Source of the DNA: CATQHW01 sp965243545 | GTDB taxonomy: Bacteria; Spirochaetota; Spirochaetia; SZUA-6; Bin103 | Assembly: GCA_965243545.1 (NCBI GenBank) | Contig: OZ251573.1 | Location: 2,852,001-2,916,000, forward strand | Direction: 5' to 3' | DNA: 64,000 bases | Shown: positions 45,531-54,489 of the stretch, in pieces | Numbering within the stretch: the first letter of the stretch is position 1 | Layout: every line of letters begins with the position of its first letter | The notes under the pieces: model-generated | Databases searched by the model: none | Told to the model about the DNA's origin: nothing | The model's input: the letters and a program-made list of their open reading frames with translations, nothing else | Translations under genes and position numbers: made by a program

Positions 45531-47099
45531 TTACATACCCCACACTTCCACGGCCGCCGCGCCGGCGCCGCGCCGGTGGTGGAAGACCTTGTGCTCCCAA
45601 CTCCGGTTCTCCCGGCAGTCGATCACCACCAGGTGCCCGGCCTCCGCCCCGCACCGCTCCACGTAGCGCGCGGTCTGCGCCACGCCCTCTTCGATGACCC
45701 GCTCCAACCGGTCGCGCTCCCGCACCACCTTGCACTCCACCGCCACCTCCTGCACCCGCTCCGCCGGCGCGCGGTCGGGCAACGGCCACACGATGAGCAG
45801 GTCGACCCGTCCGCTGCCGAGCGCGTACTCCCGCTCGATGCGCCCGCCGCCGTTCACCACCCGCTGCAGAAACGCCTGCAGCAGCAGCTGCGGCCACGCC
45901 TCCTCATAGTCAAACCGGTTCCGCCAGTGCTCGGAGTGACGGCGGAAGAAGCTCTGAAACTCCGTCAGCAGCAGCGCTACGTTCAGGCTGCCGTCCGCCT
46001 GCACGAACGGCGCCGCGTCCTGGTCCAGGTCTTCCTGGGCGTCCCAGGTCAATTCGCGCGGAATCACCTCGGCGTAAATCGGGTTGGCGACGCGCACCGG
46101 CGCGTCGCGGGCAATCAGGCCGAGGTCGCGGGCGTACTCGACGTCGCGCCTCGCGGCGCGGCGTTCCCGACCGGTGAGCAGCGGCTCGATCACGAGCCGC
46201 ACCCGCTCCTCGCGCAGCTTGCCGGCCAGATAGGTCAGGTGCGTCACCCGGTTGATGATCAGCTCCTCGCGCACCGCGGCGATGGCGTCGGCGGTGACCG
46301 GAAGGGAGCGGTCGGCGTACAGCGCCTCGTTGTCGAAGCAGGCGCCGTAAGCGAGCGCGTTGACCAGCCACGGCTGGCCGAGAGTCTGAGTCCACACCGC
46401 CTCTTGCGCGTCCGGGGTGAACGGCTGGCCGGTCTCGGCGGTGTGCTGGGCCAGCAGGGCGAGCGTCTGGTCACGCGAGAAGCCGCCGAGCCGCAACGAC
46501 TCGGCGGCGATGTTGAAGGGGCTGCCGGGAGCGCCCATGCGGTAGTCGGCCACGTCGCGCAGGCCGCACAGCACGACGCTGTGCGGCCTGCGCGCGGGGC
46601 GGGTGGGGTAGCCGGCTCGGAGTTGCTGCAGCACCGACAGCAGCGAGTCGCCGGTCAGCGTGTCGATCTCGTCGATCAACAGCACCAGCGGCCGCGGCGC
46701 CGCCTGCGCCCAGCGCTCCAGGGCTACGCTCAATGCCAACTCCGGCCCGACCTCGGCGAGGGTATCCGCCCAGACGCCCTGCAGGAACCGGTCGCCAAGG
46801 GTCGAGTGCGCCGCCTGCGCCAGCGCGGCAAGCACCACGCGCATCGCCTGCGCCACGTCGTCGCGGGCGGTGCGGGCGGTCTCCAGAGTGACGTAGAGGC
46901 AGTGGTAGCCGCGCTTGTTCAGCAGGTCGGCCAGCGCCAGCAGCGCCGAGGTCTTGCCGGTCTGCCGCGGCGCGCGCAGCACGAAGTATTTCTTTTCGCG
47001 GACCAGCCGGAGGGCGCCGTCCAGGTCGATCCGCGACAGCGGCGGAATCAGGTAGTGATCGGCCGCATCGACGGGACCGGCGGTGTTGAACCAGCGCAT
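45531..47099 (-). CDS. AAA ATPase with C-terminal PD-(D/E)XK-like domain
   Basis: The product is 522 residues. Walker A is RAPRQTGKTSAL near residues 39-50 and Walker B VLLIDEIDTLTG near 140. Mid-protein helices and GLIARD form a winged-helix-like segment. The C-terminal domain shows GRVDLLIVWP and VAVECKVVR, giving the D...ExK nuclease core. ATG 47099 is used because a TATAGT box overlaps the upstream TTG (47108). The first few codons and promoter are duplicated at 51478-51509. The family resembles STAND/AAA_14-type ATPases of unknown function, often in mobile regions. Confidence 0.85.
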   Translation of the reverse strand: MRWFNTAGPVDAADHYLIPPLSRIDLDGALRLVREKKYFVLRAPRQTGKTSALLALADLLNKRGYHCLYVTLETARTARDDVAQAMRVVLAALAQAAHSTLGDRFLQGVWADTLAEVGPELALSVALERWAQAAPRPLVLLIDEIDTLTGDSLLSVLQQLRAGYPTRPARRPHSVVLCGLRDVADYRMGAPGSPFNIAAESLRLGGFSRDQTLALLAQHTAETGQPFTPDAQEAVWTQTLGQPWLVNALAYGACFDNEALYADRSLPVTADAIAAVREELIINRVTHLTYLAGKLREERVRLVIEPLLTGRERRAARRDVEYARDLGLIARDAPVRVANPIYAEVIPRELTWDAQEDLDQDAAPFVQADGSLNVALLLTEFQSFFRRHSEHWRNRFDYEEAWPQLLLQAFLQRVVNGGGRIEREYALGSGRVDLLIVWPLPDRAPAERVQEVAVECKVVRERDRLERVIEEGVAQTARYVERCGAEAGHLVVIDCRENRSWEHKVFHHRRGAGAAAVEVWGM

Positions 47100-47107
47100 C
47101 GCGGTCA

Positions 47108-47113
47108 ACTATA
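47108..47113 (-). promoter_or_regulatory. -10 box TATAGT, 8 bases before start
   Basis: It lies between the AAA/PD-(D/E)XK gene and the GT39-like gene upstream of it. ATG 47099 is 8 bases downstream. Confidence 0.5.
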
Positions 47114-47161
47114 CCACACCGGTCCTGCGGCGGGACGAACGATGAGGTCGGGCGCGAGCGG

Positions 47162-49573
47162 CTACTTTCCGGCCGGGAATTCCGCGCGCCAGCCCTTGTT
47201 GGATTGGCTGGTGCGGATGCCGGCGACGCCGCCCTCGTAGGCGGGGAGCGGGACCGGCGCCACGCACGCCGCGCCGAACAGCGTTCCATGCTCCCCCCAC
47301 GCGAAGCTCCGGTTGTAGAAGCCGGACTGCCGCTCGGCGGCGGCAAGCTCCGCCGGGTCCGCCGGGAACACGTGCAGATAGAACCGCTCCCGCAGGTCCT
47401 CCGGCGCGCACGGCTGCTTGTGGTACGTCAGCACGGCGCCGGCGGCGTCGAGATAGAGGTCGAACTCCCCACGCCAGGCCGGCGCGCCCCGTTCGCCGGC
47501 GGCGATCGCTGCGTGCGCCTGCCAGTGCGGGGTCTCCGACCAGTAGGGGTCCTCCGCCCAATACGTGGTATCCGCCCCCAGCAGCAGCCGCGCCGCCGGT
47601 GCCGCCGCGCTCAAGTCGACGACCGCTTCGATCACGCGGCCGGCCCCGGGAAAGTAGCGGCCAACCTCGAACGCGCGGACCGAGGAGCCGGGAAGGCTGG
47701 TCCGAATCAGGCAGCGGCCGTCGAAACGCACGCCGGAGGCGGCGAATCGGAAGTCGGTGCCCCTTGGCCTTAGTCTTAGTAGCCGCGGCGGCGGCAGATC
47801 TTCGGCCGCGGCGGGAACGAACTGCAGCGCGAACCTGAGCGAGGTATCCTCCGGGCGGCACGGCTCCTTGACGCCGGTCAGCGTCCGGCCATCCAGGTAG
47901 AGGTCGAACTCCCACCGCAGCACCGGCTCGCCGGCGCGCGCCGCGCGGTAGACTGCGCGGTAGTGGCCGGCGGCGGCGGTGTCGACCAGCGCAAGATCGA
48001 CGGCAACGACCTCGAGCACGGTATTGGCATAGACGCGGCGCGCGTAGATGACCGGTCCGAAGGTCGGTCCGGCGAACGTCTTGACGTGGAAGTCGGCCGG
48101 GCTCTCGCCGGCGATTCTGCGCCGGGCGGCCGCCGGCAGGATGAGCATCGAATTGTCGCCGAGGTGAGTCTCCACGGAGAGCTCCGAATCGGGATAGCGT
48201 TTGAGCAGGAACTTCAGCCCTTCCAGCGTCGCGAAACGCCCGTATAACTGATACCTCGTGAGCAGGCGCTGCGGCGTCCGGCGGTCGACCAGGAAGTTGA
48301 AGTACGCCTGCTGAAAGGGATGCAGCCGCACCATTTCGATTGCAGTCCCGGCCAGCGCCAGCGCCGCCAGCGCCGCTACCGCGTAGCGCCGGGGGCGGCC
48401 GGCCGGGCTGCGGGCGGCCGCCGCGCCAGCCAGCGCGCGCAAGCCGTAGACCGCCAGCAGACACAGCGGCGCGTAGAGAAAGTACAGGTGCCGCCAGCCG
48501 TTGGAGACGTTGGCGCGCAGCACGACGATGGCCGCGGGCGGCAGCGCCAGGCAGACGACCAGCAGCAACGCAAAGCGCAGCCGGGTATTGCCGGCCGCGC
48601 TGCGCGGTCGCGCGGCGCCGCGCCGGAGCACCGCCGCGGCGCCGGTCAGGCACAGCAGGAGCGTAGCCGGCGGCGTAGTAATCGCTATCCAGGTGGGGAC
48701 GTAGTGCGCCGGAATCGACGGCCACTTGACCCATTCACCCTGAAAGAACGTACGGACGTGGACCGGATGCCGGGCCAAGGTCGTGACCGTGTCGACGAAG
48801 GCGAGCGGATCGCTGCGGAGATACGGGGAGAGCGCGTACACGGTCCCGCAGGCGGTCAGTACGAACGCGGCCGTAGTGGCCAGCACGCGCCCGCGCGCCG
48901 CGCCGCCGCGCGCCTGCAGCAGATCGAGCGCCCGCAGCCCCACCGCCGCCGCGAACAGCGTCAACCCCATGACGCGCAAATTGACCAGCACGCCCACGCC
49001 GGCGCCGCACAGGGCGAACGCCCCCGCGGCGCCGCGCCGGAAGGCGCGTTCGAGCAGGTAGAGGGCGATCATGAACTGCGCCAGAAAGGGGAGGTCCTTG
49101 CTGTTGAAGAACGAGTGCGCGTAGAGGCGGGGATGGAGCAGGAACAGCAGCAGCGCGAACAGCGCCAGCCAGCGGTCGCCGAACAGGCGGTACACCAGCA
49201 GGTAGCAGAACAAGCCGCCGGTGAGGAAGAACAGATGCGTCAGCAGGTGGCGGGTCAGAAAGACGGCGCGGCTGTCGCTTAAGCGCAGCAGCCGTTCGAC
49301 CAGGACCAGCGGCGCTTCGAACGCGGCGCCGTAGTGCTCAGTCGGGCCGCCAGGAGGCAAGCCCACGCCGGGGATCGTCCGGTCTGCGGGCAGGTCGCCG
49401 GCTCCCGGCAGCACGGAGTTGAGCGCAATCTTTCCGACGTGGCGCTGATTGCGCGCGTCCACCCACGGGCCGTAGTCGTCGAGCACGGCCACGCCCACCA
49501 CCGCGAACACCGCCAGCGCAAGCGCCGCCGGCGCCCACGCCAACCGGTCTCGGGAACGATCCGCCGCCGACAC
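47162..49573 (-). CDS. GT39-like membrane glycosyltransferase with two recurrent modules
   Basis: The product is 803 residues from a GTG at 49573. The first helix ends in VLDDYGPWVDARNQ, the GT-C catalytic loop; the acidic pair seen in some paralogues (DE) is DA here. About ten more helices extend to residue 420, including FLTGGLFCYLL and LHPRLYAHSFFNSKDLPF. A soluble domain carries an internal module (47650-47914, VKEPC, GVRFDGRCLI) and a C-terminal module (47200-47468, YHKQPC, FGAACVA, RTSQ). It is the closest relative of the deletion derivative at 51506-52579. Confidence 0.85.
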   Translation of the reverse strand: MSAADRSRDRLAWAPAALALAVFAVVGVAVLDDYGPWVDARNQRHVGKIALNSVLPGAGDLPADRTIPGVGLPPGGPTEHYGAAFEAPLVLVERLLRLSDSRAVFLTRHLLTHLFFLTGGLFCYLLVYRLFGDRWLALFALLLFLLHPRLYAHSFFNSKDLPFLAQFMIALYLLERAFRRGAAGAFALCGAGVGVLVNLRVMGLTLFAAAVGLRALDLLQARGGAARGRVLATTAAFVLTACGTVYALSPYLRSDPLAFVDTVTTLARHPVHVRTFFQGEWVKWPSIPAHYVPTWIAITTPPATLLLCLTGAAAVLRRGAARPRSAAGNTRLRFALLLVVCLALPPAAIVVLRANVSNGWRHLYFLYAPLCLLAVYGLRALAGAAAARSPAGRPRRYAVAALAALALAGTAIEMVRLHPFQQAYFNFLVDRRTPQRLLTRYQLYGRFATLEGLKFLLKRYPDSELSVETHLGDNSMLILPAAARRRIAGESPADFHVKTFAGPTFGPVIYARRVYANTVLEVVAVDLALVDTAAAGHYRAVYRAARAGEPVLRWEFDLYLDGRTLTGVKEPCRPEDTSLRFALQFVPAAAEDLPPPRLLRLRPRGTDFRFAASGVRFDGRCLIRTSLPGSSVRAFEVGRYFPGAGRVIEAVVDLSAAAPAARLLLGADTTYWAEDPYWSETPHWQAHAAIAAGERGAPAWRGEFDLYLDAAGAVLTYHKQPCAPEDLRERFYLHVFPADPAELAAAERQSGFYNRSFAWGEHGTLFGAACVAPVPLPAYEGGVAGIRTSQSNKGWRAEFPAGK

Positions 49574-49579
49574 CGGTCC

Positions 49580-49585
49580 AGTATA
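49580..49585 (-). promoter_or_regulatory. -10 box TATACT, 6 bases before start
   Basis: GTG 49573 begins 6 bases after the hexamer, a typical leaderless position. Confidence 0.5.
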
Positions 49586-49642
49586 GCGCAGGCGCGCGCG
49601 CATCATCACTCACCGACCGGGAACTCCGCGCTCAGCCTTTGC

Positions 49643-49648
49643 TATACT
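49643..49648 (+). promoter_or_regulatory. Extended -10 TGCTATACT before the small ORF and dioxygenase gene
   Basis: The TG two bases upstream makes it an extended -10. Here the leader would be about 17 bases and contains a GGGGG/AAGGG ribosome site before ATG 49672. Confidence 0.5.
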
Positions 49649-49671
49649 GGGGGAAACAAGGGTATGCGGTC

Positions 49672-49794
49672 ATGAAGGTCGATCCGGTAGACACGCCAGC
49701 GTTTCTGCGGCAGCGCGAGGCGGCGCGGCAACGCGAGCTGGCCGCGCGCTTCGAGGCGGCGTGGGCGGCGCGGGAGGCGCGGGAGGCGCGGTGA
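49672..49794 (+). CDS. Small 40-residue charged helical ORF
   Basis: It begins MKVDPVDTPAFLRQRE, then an alternating Arg/Glu/Ala helix, and ends in a TGA overlapping the GTG of the dioxygenase gene. It has its own promoter-like box and ribosome site, so it could be translated and couple to the next gene. I do not recognise it. It may also be the truncated N-terminus of a longer protein. Confidence 0.4.
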   Translation: MKVDPVDTPAFLRQREAARQRELAARFEAAWAAREAREAR

Positions 49795-50618
49795 AGACTG
49801 CCCACGACCGCTCCTTGGTCAGCGACGCGCAACGCGAGCAATACCGGGAAGAGGGAACGTGCATCCTGGAGCGCGTGATCGATGCCGATACGTTGACCAT
49901 GCTGCGCGAGGAATGCTCCTACTTCCTGGGGTTCATGGACGGCGTCATGGAGCAACGGGGCGTCACCGGCATCGGCATCACGCAGCGCGACAGCCGCTAC
50001 TTCGTCGCCTACCGCTACCGCGCCAGCCGGCGCCTGCGCGGCTTTCTGTTCGGCGAGCTGATGGCCCGGATCACGCGCCGGCTGCTCGGCGGCGAGGCGT
50101 ACCTGTTCAACGAGCGCTGGGTGGTCAAGGCAGGCGCCGGCGCCGAGACGAAGTTCGCCTGGCACCAGGACTCCGGCTACGTCCTGCACCGCGACCCGAC
50201 CGCCGCGCATCGGCCCTATCTGACCTGTTGGTGCGCGCTTGACGACGTGGACGAGTCCAACGGCACCGTCTACCTGCTGCCGCACTCCCGCGGCGGCACG
50301 CGCGCCACCGTCTACCCGCACCGGCGCGCGGAGCGCGGCTACGACCTGATCGGCTACGACGGCGGCGACCCGGGCGATCCGGTGGTGGCGCCGGCGGGCA
50401 GCATCGCCGTGTTCAGCAGCTACAACCTGCACCGCAGCGGCGCCAACACCGGCGCGGCTCTGCGGCGCGTCTACCTGCCCCAGTACAGCAGCGCGCCGGT
50501 CCGCGGCCAGGGCGGTGAGTTTCCGGGCATGGCGGTGCCGTTTCTGCAGGGCGGCAGCGTGGTGTACGACGCGGCGCAGGACACCGCCGCCCGCTACGGG
50601 CCGCAGCCGCGCGACTGA
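49791..50618 (+). CDS. Phytanoyl-CoA dioxygenase (PhyH) family protein
   Basis: The product is 275 residues from a GTG overlapping the small ORF stop; the frame is open from 49761. The 2-oxoglutarate/iron site is visible as FAWHQDSGYV (HxD) near residue 123 and YNLHRSGAN near 211, with the Arg that binds 2-oxoglutarate. CALDDVDESNGTVYLLPHS is the typical core. Family members hydroxylate small molecules or lipids; the substrate here is unknown. The 3' end overlaps the convergent SDR gene by 25 bases. Confidence 0.9.
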   Translation: MKTAHDRSLVSDAQREQYREEGTCILERVIDADTLTMLREECSYFLGFMDGVMEQRGVTGIGITQRDSRYFVAYRYRASRRLRGFLFGELMARITRRLLGGEAYLFNERWVVKAGAGAETKFAWHQDSGYVLHRDPTAAHRPYLTCWCALDDVDESNGTVYLLPHSRGGTRATVYPHRRAERGYDLIGYDGGDPGDPVVAPAGSIAVFSSYNLHRSGANTGAALRRVYLPQYSSAPVRGQGGEFPGMAVPFLQGGSVVYDAAQDTAARYGPQPRD

Positions 50619-51457
50619 CCGGCTGCCGAGCGCGCCGCCATCATTGCGGCGACCTTGCGAATACCGTCCGCAAGCGGCGTTACCGGGCGCCAGAACTCCA
50701 GCACGTAGCGGTCCGGTTCGTTGCGCACGCCGCGCTGCATGGCGTCCGCCTGCGGGCTGGCGGTGACCGGACAGTTGCCGAACAGGCCGCTCACCAGCGC
50801 GGCGACCTGGCCGATGGTCGTCCACTCGAACCCGGCGACGTGCACGGGGCGGTCGCGGGGCAGGGCGCCGTACCGCCGGGCGAGCTCGAGCAGACAGTCG
50901 GCGCAATCATCGGCATAGACGAATTGGCGCTCTTCCGCGCCGTCGGTCCGCATGGCTATCCTGCCGTGATCGCGCGCCATGCGGATGAAGTCGGTAATGC
51001 AGTGCGAGCGGCCCGCGTCCGGCTCCCACCCGTAGATGCTCCAGTATTGCACGGTCACGCCGCCGAGCGCGCGCGTGTACGCCTCGCCGACCGCCTTGAG
51101 CCGGCCGTAGGCGGAGAACGGCATGTTCACCATCTGGCTGCTCGCAAAGAAGAACGGCTTGCCGGTGCGCTGCAGCGCGTCGAATACCGCGTCCATGATC
51201 TTGACGTTGTTGGAGATGAACGGAAACGTGTGCTGCCGCTCCTCCAGATAGGCGGCGCCGCCGGCGTCGAACGCCAGGAAGTGGACGACGTCGCACCATT
51301 CCAGCTCCGCGGCCAGTAGCCGGTTGCCGCGCCGCCGCAGGTCGTGCGCGCCGCCGAGCGCCAAGTCCACCGCCCGCGCCGCGTGCCCGCGGCTGCGCAG
51401 GCGTTCGATCAGATGCCTCCCAATTTGACCGCAGCCGCCGAGCACCAGATGTTTCAC
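50594..51457 (-). CDS. NAD-dependent epimerase/dehydratase (extended SDR)
   Basis: The product is 287 residues from a GTG at 51457. HLVLGGCGQIGRHL is the GxxGxxG nucleotide loop, and YGRLKAVGEAY contains the catalytic YxxxK. WSIYGWEPDAG and FVYADDCADCLLEL are typical of sugar-nucleotide epimerases. It is a complete enzyme, in contrast to the SDR half of the fusion at 19145, which lacks a clear YxxxK. Confidence 0.9.
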   Translation of the reverse strand: MKHLVLGGCGQIGRHLIERLRSRGHAARAVDLALGGAHDLRRRGNRLLAAELEWCDVVHFLAFDAGGAAYLEERQHTFPFISNNVKIMDAVFDALQRTGKPFFFASSQMVNMPFSAYGRLKAVGEAYTRALGGVTVQYWSIYGWEPDAGRSHCITDFIRMARDHGRIAMRTDGAEERQFVYADDCADCLLELARRYGALPRDRPVHVAGFEWTTIGQVAALVSGLFGNCPVTASPQADAMQRGVRNEPDRYVLEFWRPVTPLADGIRKVAAMMAARSAAGQSRGCGP

Positions 51458-51465
51458 GCGCGTCC

Positions 51466-51471
51466 ATCCTA
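51466..51471 (-). promoter_or_regulatory. -10 box TAGGAT, 8 bases before start
   Basis: Upstream of GTG 51457 of the SDR gene, in the short gap after the duplicated AAA-gene start. Confidence 0.4.
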
Positions 51472-51477
51472 CCGGGA

Positions 51478-51509
51478 CCGGCGGTGTTGAACCAGCGCAT
51501 CGCGGTCAA
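51478..51509 (-). repeat. Duplicated 5' end of the AAA/PD-(D/E)XK gene
   Basis: This copy of the promoter-proximal sequence and first codons (MRWFNTAGP) matches 47072-47108. It marks the left edge of the segment duplicated between 47.1-49.6 kb and 51.5-52.6 kb. Confidence 0.8.
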
Positions 51510-52579
51510 CTATAACACGCGTCCTGCGGCGGGACGAACGATGAGATCGGCCGGCCGCGAGCGGCTACTTTTTCGGCCGGGAAGTCGGCGCGCCAGCTCT
51601 TTTTGGATTGGCTGGTGCGGATGCGGGCGACGCCGCGCTCGTAGGCGGGGAGCGGGACCGGCGCCACGCACGCCGCGCCGAACAGCGCTCCATGCTCCGA
51701 CCAGGCGAAGCTCCGGTTGTAGAAGCCGGACTGCCGCTCGGCGTCGGCAAGCTCCGCCGGGTCCGCCGGGAACACGTGCAGGTAGAACCGCTCCCGCAGG
51801 TCCGCCGGCGCGCACGGCTCCTTGTGGTACGTCAGCACGGCGCCGGCGGCATCGAGATAGAGGTCGAACTCCCCGCGCCAGGCCGGCGCGCCCCGTTCGC
51901 CGCCGGGGCCTCGTAGCCGCCACGACGGCAGATCTTCGGCCGCGGCGGGAACGAACTGCAGCGCGAACCTGAGCGAGGTATCCTCCGGGCGGCACGGCTC
52001 CTTGACCCCGGTCAGCGTCCGGCCATCCAGGTAGAGGTCGAACTCCCACCGCAGCACCGGCTCGCCGGCTCGCGCCGCGCGGTAGACTGCGCGGTAGTGG
52101 CCGGCGGCGGCTTCGTCGACCAGCGCCAGATCAACGGCAATGACCTCGATCACGGGATTGTCATAGACGTGGCGCGCGTAGATGACCGGTCCGAAGGTCG
52201 GTCCGGCGCGCCGCTTGAGATAGAAGTCGGGCGGTCTCTCGCCGGTGATTCTGCGCCGGGCGGCCGCCGGCAGCATGAGCAGCGACTCATTGGCGACGTA
52301 TGGCTCCACGGAGAGCTTCGAATCGAACGCGACGCCGTAGTACCGTTCAGTCGGGTCGGTAGAAGGCAAGCCCACGCCGGGAATCGCCTGATCCGCGGGC
52401 AGATCGCCGGCTCCCGGCAGCACGAAGTTGAGCGCTGTCTTTGCGGCGTGGCGCTGAGCGCGCGTGTCCACCCACGGGTCGTAGTCGTCGAGCACGGCCA
52501 CGCCCACCACCGCGAACACCGCCAGCGCGAGCGCCGCCGGCGCCCACGCCAACCGGTCTCGGGAACGATCCGCCACCAA
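51506..52579 (-). CDS. Internally deleted GT39-like protein retaining its modules
   Basis: The product is 357 residues. Compared with the 47162-49573 product, it keeps the first helix and loop (VLDDYDPWVD), then jumps in frame from GVAF to SKLSVEP, losing about 330 residues of membrane domain. A second in-frame deletion removes the end of the internal module and the linker, joining EDLPSWRL to GERGAPAW. The C-terminal module is intact (51606-51874). The normal stop is lost through a one-base insertion, so 22 residues are read through into the duplicated AAA promoter. Both deletions keep the frame, so this may be a functional anchored module protein or a recent pseudogene. The start is TTG/GTG at 52579. 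Confidence 0.75.
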   Translation of the reverse strand: MVADRSRDRLAWAPAALALAVFAVVGVAVLDDYDPWVDTRAQRHAAKTALNFVLPGAGDLPADQAIPGVGLPSTDPTERYYGVAFDSKLSVEPYVANESLLMLPAAARRRITGERPPDFYLKRRAGPTFGPVIYARHVYDNPVIEVIAVDLALVDEAAAGHYRAVYRAARAGEPVLRWEFDLYLDGRTLTGVKEPCRPEDTSLRFALQFVPAAAEDLPSWRLRGPGGERGAPAWRGEFDLYLDAAGAVLTYHKEPCAPADLRERFYLHVFPADPAELADAERQSGFYNRSFAWSEHGALFGAACVAPVPLPAYERGVARIRTSQSKKSWRADFPAEKVAARGRPISSFVPPQDACYS

Positions 52580-52581
52580 GA

Positions 52582-54480
52582 CTAGGCGGACGGCGCCTCG
52601 CCGCCCCTGATCTCCACGCTCCAGAGCGCGTCCCGGCCGCTGCCGAACTGGCCGGTGCGAATACGGCCGGACGGGTAGTCCGGGAGCGTCACGGCCGCCA
52701 GGCAGGCGCCGCGCCAGCGCACGCCGTGCTCCACGAACCAGAAGTCGAGGTTGTCGAAGCCTCCTCCCGTGGCCGCCGAATCGTCCGCGCCGGCCGGGAA
52801 TACGTGCAGGAAGAAGCGCTCGGCGACGTCTTCATCCGCGCACTCCCGGTTCGCGTACACCAAGCGGCCGTCGATCAGATACAGGTCGAACGGCCCGCCG
52901 GCGGCGCTGCGCCGCGCTCCTTCCACGGCTGCCGCAAGCGCCTGGAACCGGGCCGGGTCGACCGCCACGGTGAAACCGTCCGCGACCGTCTCCACGTGCG
53001 CGGGTAGGTGCGCGGCGGCCGGCGGGCGCAGCATGGTTTCGCCCATGATCGCGGTGATGCCGCCGTATGCGCGGTAGCGGGCGGCGTCCTGCGGGCGCGG
53101 TTCATACGCCGGCAGGTTCTCGAAGCGGAACACCTCGTTGCCGGCGGCGTCCACCTCCACGACCGGCAGCGGGGCGCCGGCGGGTTCCCGCACCGAGAAG
53201 TTGACCAGCGTATTGCCGTTGCTCAACCGGTACGCGCTGCCGAATCGCGGGGTGTACAGGTCCGGTTGCGGGCGGTACTCCCACACCTTGCGCGCGGTTC
53301 CGGCCGCGTCGTCGAGCCGCAGCTCCAACGCGCGCGAATAGCGGCCGCCCTCGGAGTCGGGCCGCGTCGAGCCGTTGTCGAACACCAGCACGTTGCCGTT
53401 GGCAAGTTGCGACGCGGTGTGCTGCCGGTAGAACCGGTCGCCCGGGTTCGGGAACTCGTAGTCGCTGTCCGGCCCGCCGAGCTGCCACGCCAGCGTGCGG
53501 AAGTCGGGGCTGAGAGCGACCACTTGGTTGCGCGTGTGAGAGGAGAGGATGACGTTGCCGCGCGGGCCGATGCTGACCGAATTGACGTGCGTCCACCCGT
53601 AGCCGCCCGCGACCGGCGGCCGCGGCACGCGCTGCTCCGGGTCCAGAATGTCCCACGCTTCCTTGGCGTCCCAGACCTGCTCGACGCGCCCGCTGCGCGG
53701 GTCCCAGACGCGCAGATTGTCGACCAGAAACGCGGTCCGCGCCGACCCGCCGTTTACCGAGTCGTCAAAGACGTAGACCTCCCGGCTCGGATAGATCACG
53801 CGGCCATCGTCGAGCGCCGTGACGTCGTGGTGCGGAATGCCCCATTGACCGCCGCGCCGGAACCGGTTGACCTCCTCGCCCAACGGCGTGATCTCGGTCA
53901 GGTGACTGCGGTTTCGAAAGAGGAAGTTGCCGCCGGGCAAGCGGGTGACCGGGCCGGCGCGAAACGGCGGCGGTTCATGGTGGTACCAGACGACGGCGCC
54001 CGTTTCATCCCAGAACACGAAGTACGACAGACCGTCGCCGCGGCGGTAATCGGACAGGATCAGGGGCTGCGAGCTGCGGCCGGTCACCCGCGCCGGCATG
54101 GCGGCGAGCGCCGGCGGCAGCCGGCCGGTAGTGAAGCGGCCGCCCGGCCCGGCGGCCGCTTCCCGGCCGTCGATGACGATCGTGTACTCATACATCGTCT
54201 CCGGGCGCAGCCGGACGATCGGAATGACGTGTTCGGCGCCCGGCTCGCTCGGCGCGGTCCGGTAGCGGCCGGCCAGCGGGTTGTCGTATTCGACCAACAC
54301 CCGCGCCGCGCGGTTCAGCGACACCCGCACCTCGGCGATGAGCGCGTTGGCCGCGCTGACCGAAGCGCCGTGCCGTACCACGGCGGCGCCGGCGTCCGCG
54401 GCCGCCGGTGAGGCGGCGCCGAGGAACACGCTCGATACGGACACGCCCAGCACGCAATACCACCGGAATCGATGCCTCAT
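52582..54480 (-). CDS. Secreted arylsulfotransferase (ASST family) with C-terminal module
   Basis: The product is 632 residues. A signal peptide ends at ASPAAADA. A fibronectin-like N-terminal domain precedes the ASST beta-propeller, with QWGIPHHDVTALDDG, GYGWTHVNSVSIG, FRTLAWQLGG and ANGNVLVFDNGS as recognisable blades. ASST enzymes move sulfate between phenolic esters in the periplasm without PAPS. The C-terminus carries one diverged module (52648-52897: DLYLIDG, ANREC, GVRWRGACLAAV, RIRTGQF). The ATG at 54480 has TATACT 9 bases upstream. Confidence 0.88.
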   Translation of the reverse strand: MRHRFRWYCVLGVSVSSVFLGAASPAAADAGAAVVRHGASVSAANALIAEVRVSLNRAARVLVEYDNPLAGRYRTAPSEPGAEHVIPIVRLRPETMYEYTIVIDGREAAAGPGGRFTTGRLPPALAAMPARVTGRSSQPLILSDYRRGDGLSYFVFWDETGAVVWYHHEPPPFRAGPVTRLPGGNFLFRNRSHLTEITPLGEEVNRFRRGGQWGIPHHDVTALDDGRVIYPSREVYVFDDSVNGGSARTAFLVDNLRVWDPRSGRVEQVWDAKEAWDILDPEQRVPRPPVAGGYGWTHVNSVSIGPRGNVILSSHTRNQVVALSPDFRTLAWQLGGPDSDYEFPNPGDRFYRQHTASQLANGNVLVFDNGSTRPDSEGGRYSRALELRLDDAAGTARKVWEYRPQPDLYTPRFGSAYRLSNGNTLVNFSVREPAGAPLPVVEVDAAGNEVFRFENLPAYEPRPQDAARYRAYGGITAIMGETMLRPPAAAHLPAHVETVADGFTVAVDPARFQALAAAVEGARRSAAGGPFDLYLIDGRLVYANRECADEDVAERFFLHVFPAGADDSAATGGGFDNLDFWFVEHGVRWRGACLAAVTLPDYPSGRIRTGQFGSGRDALWSVEIRGGEAPSA

Positions 54481-54489
54481 GCCTGACCG

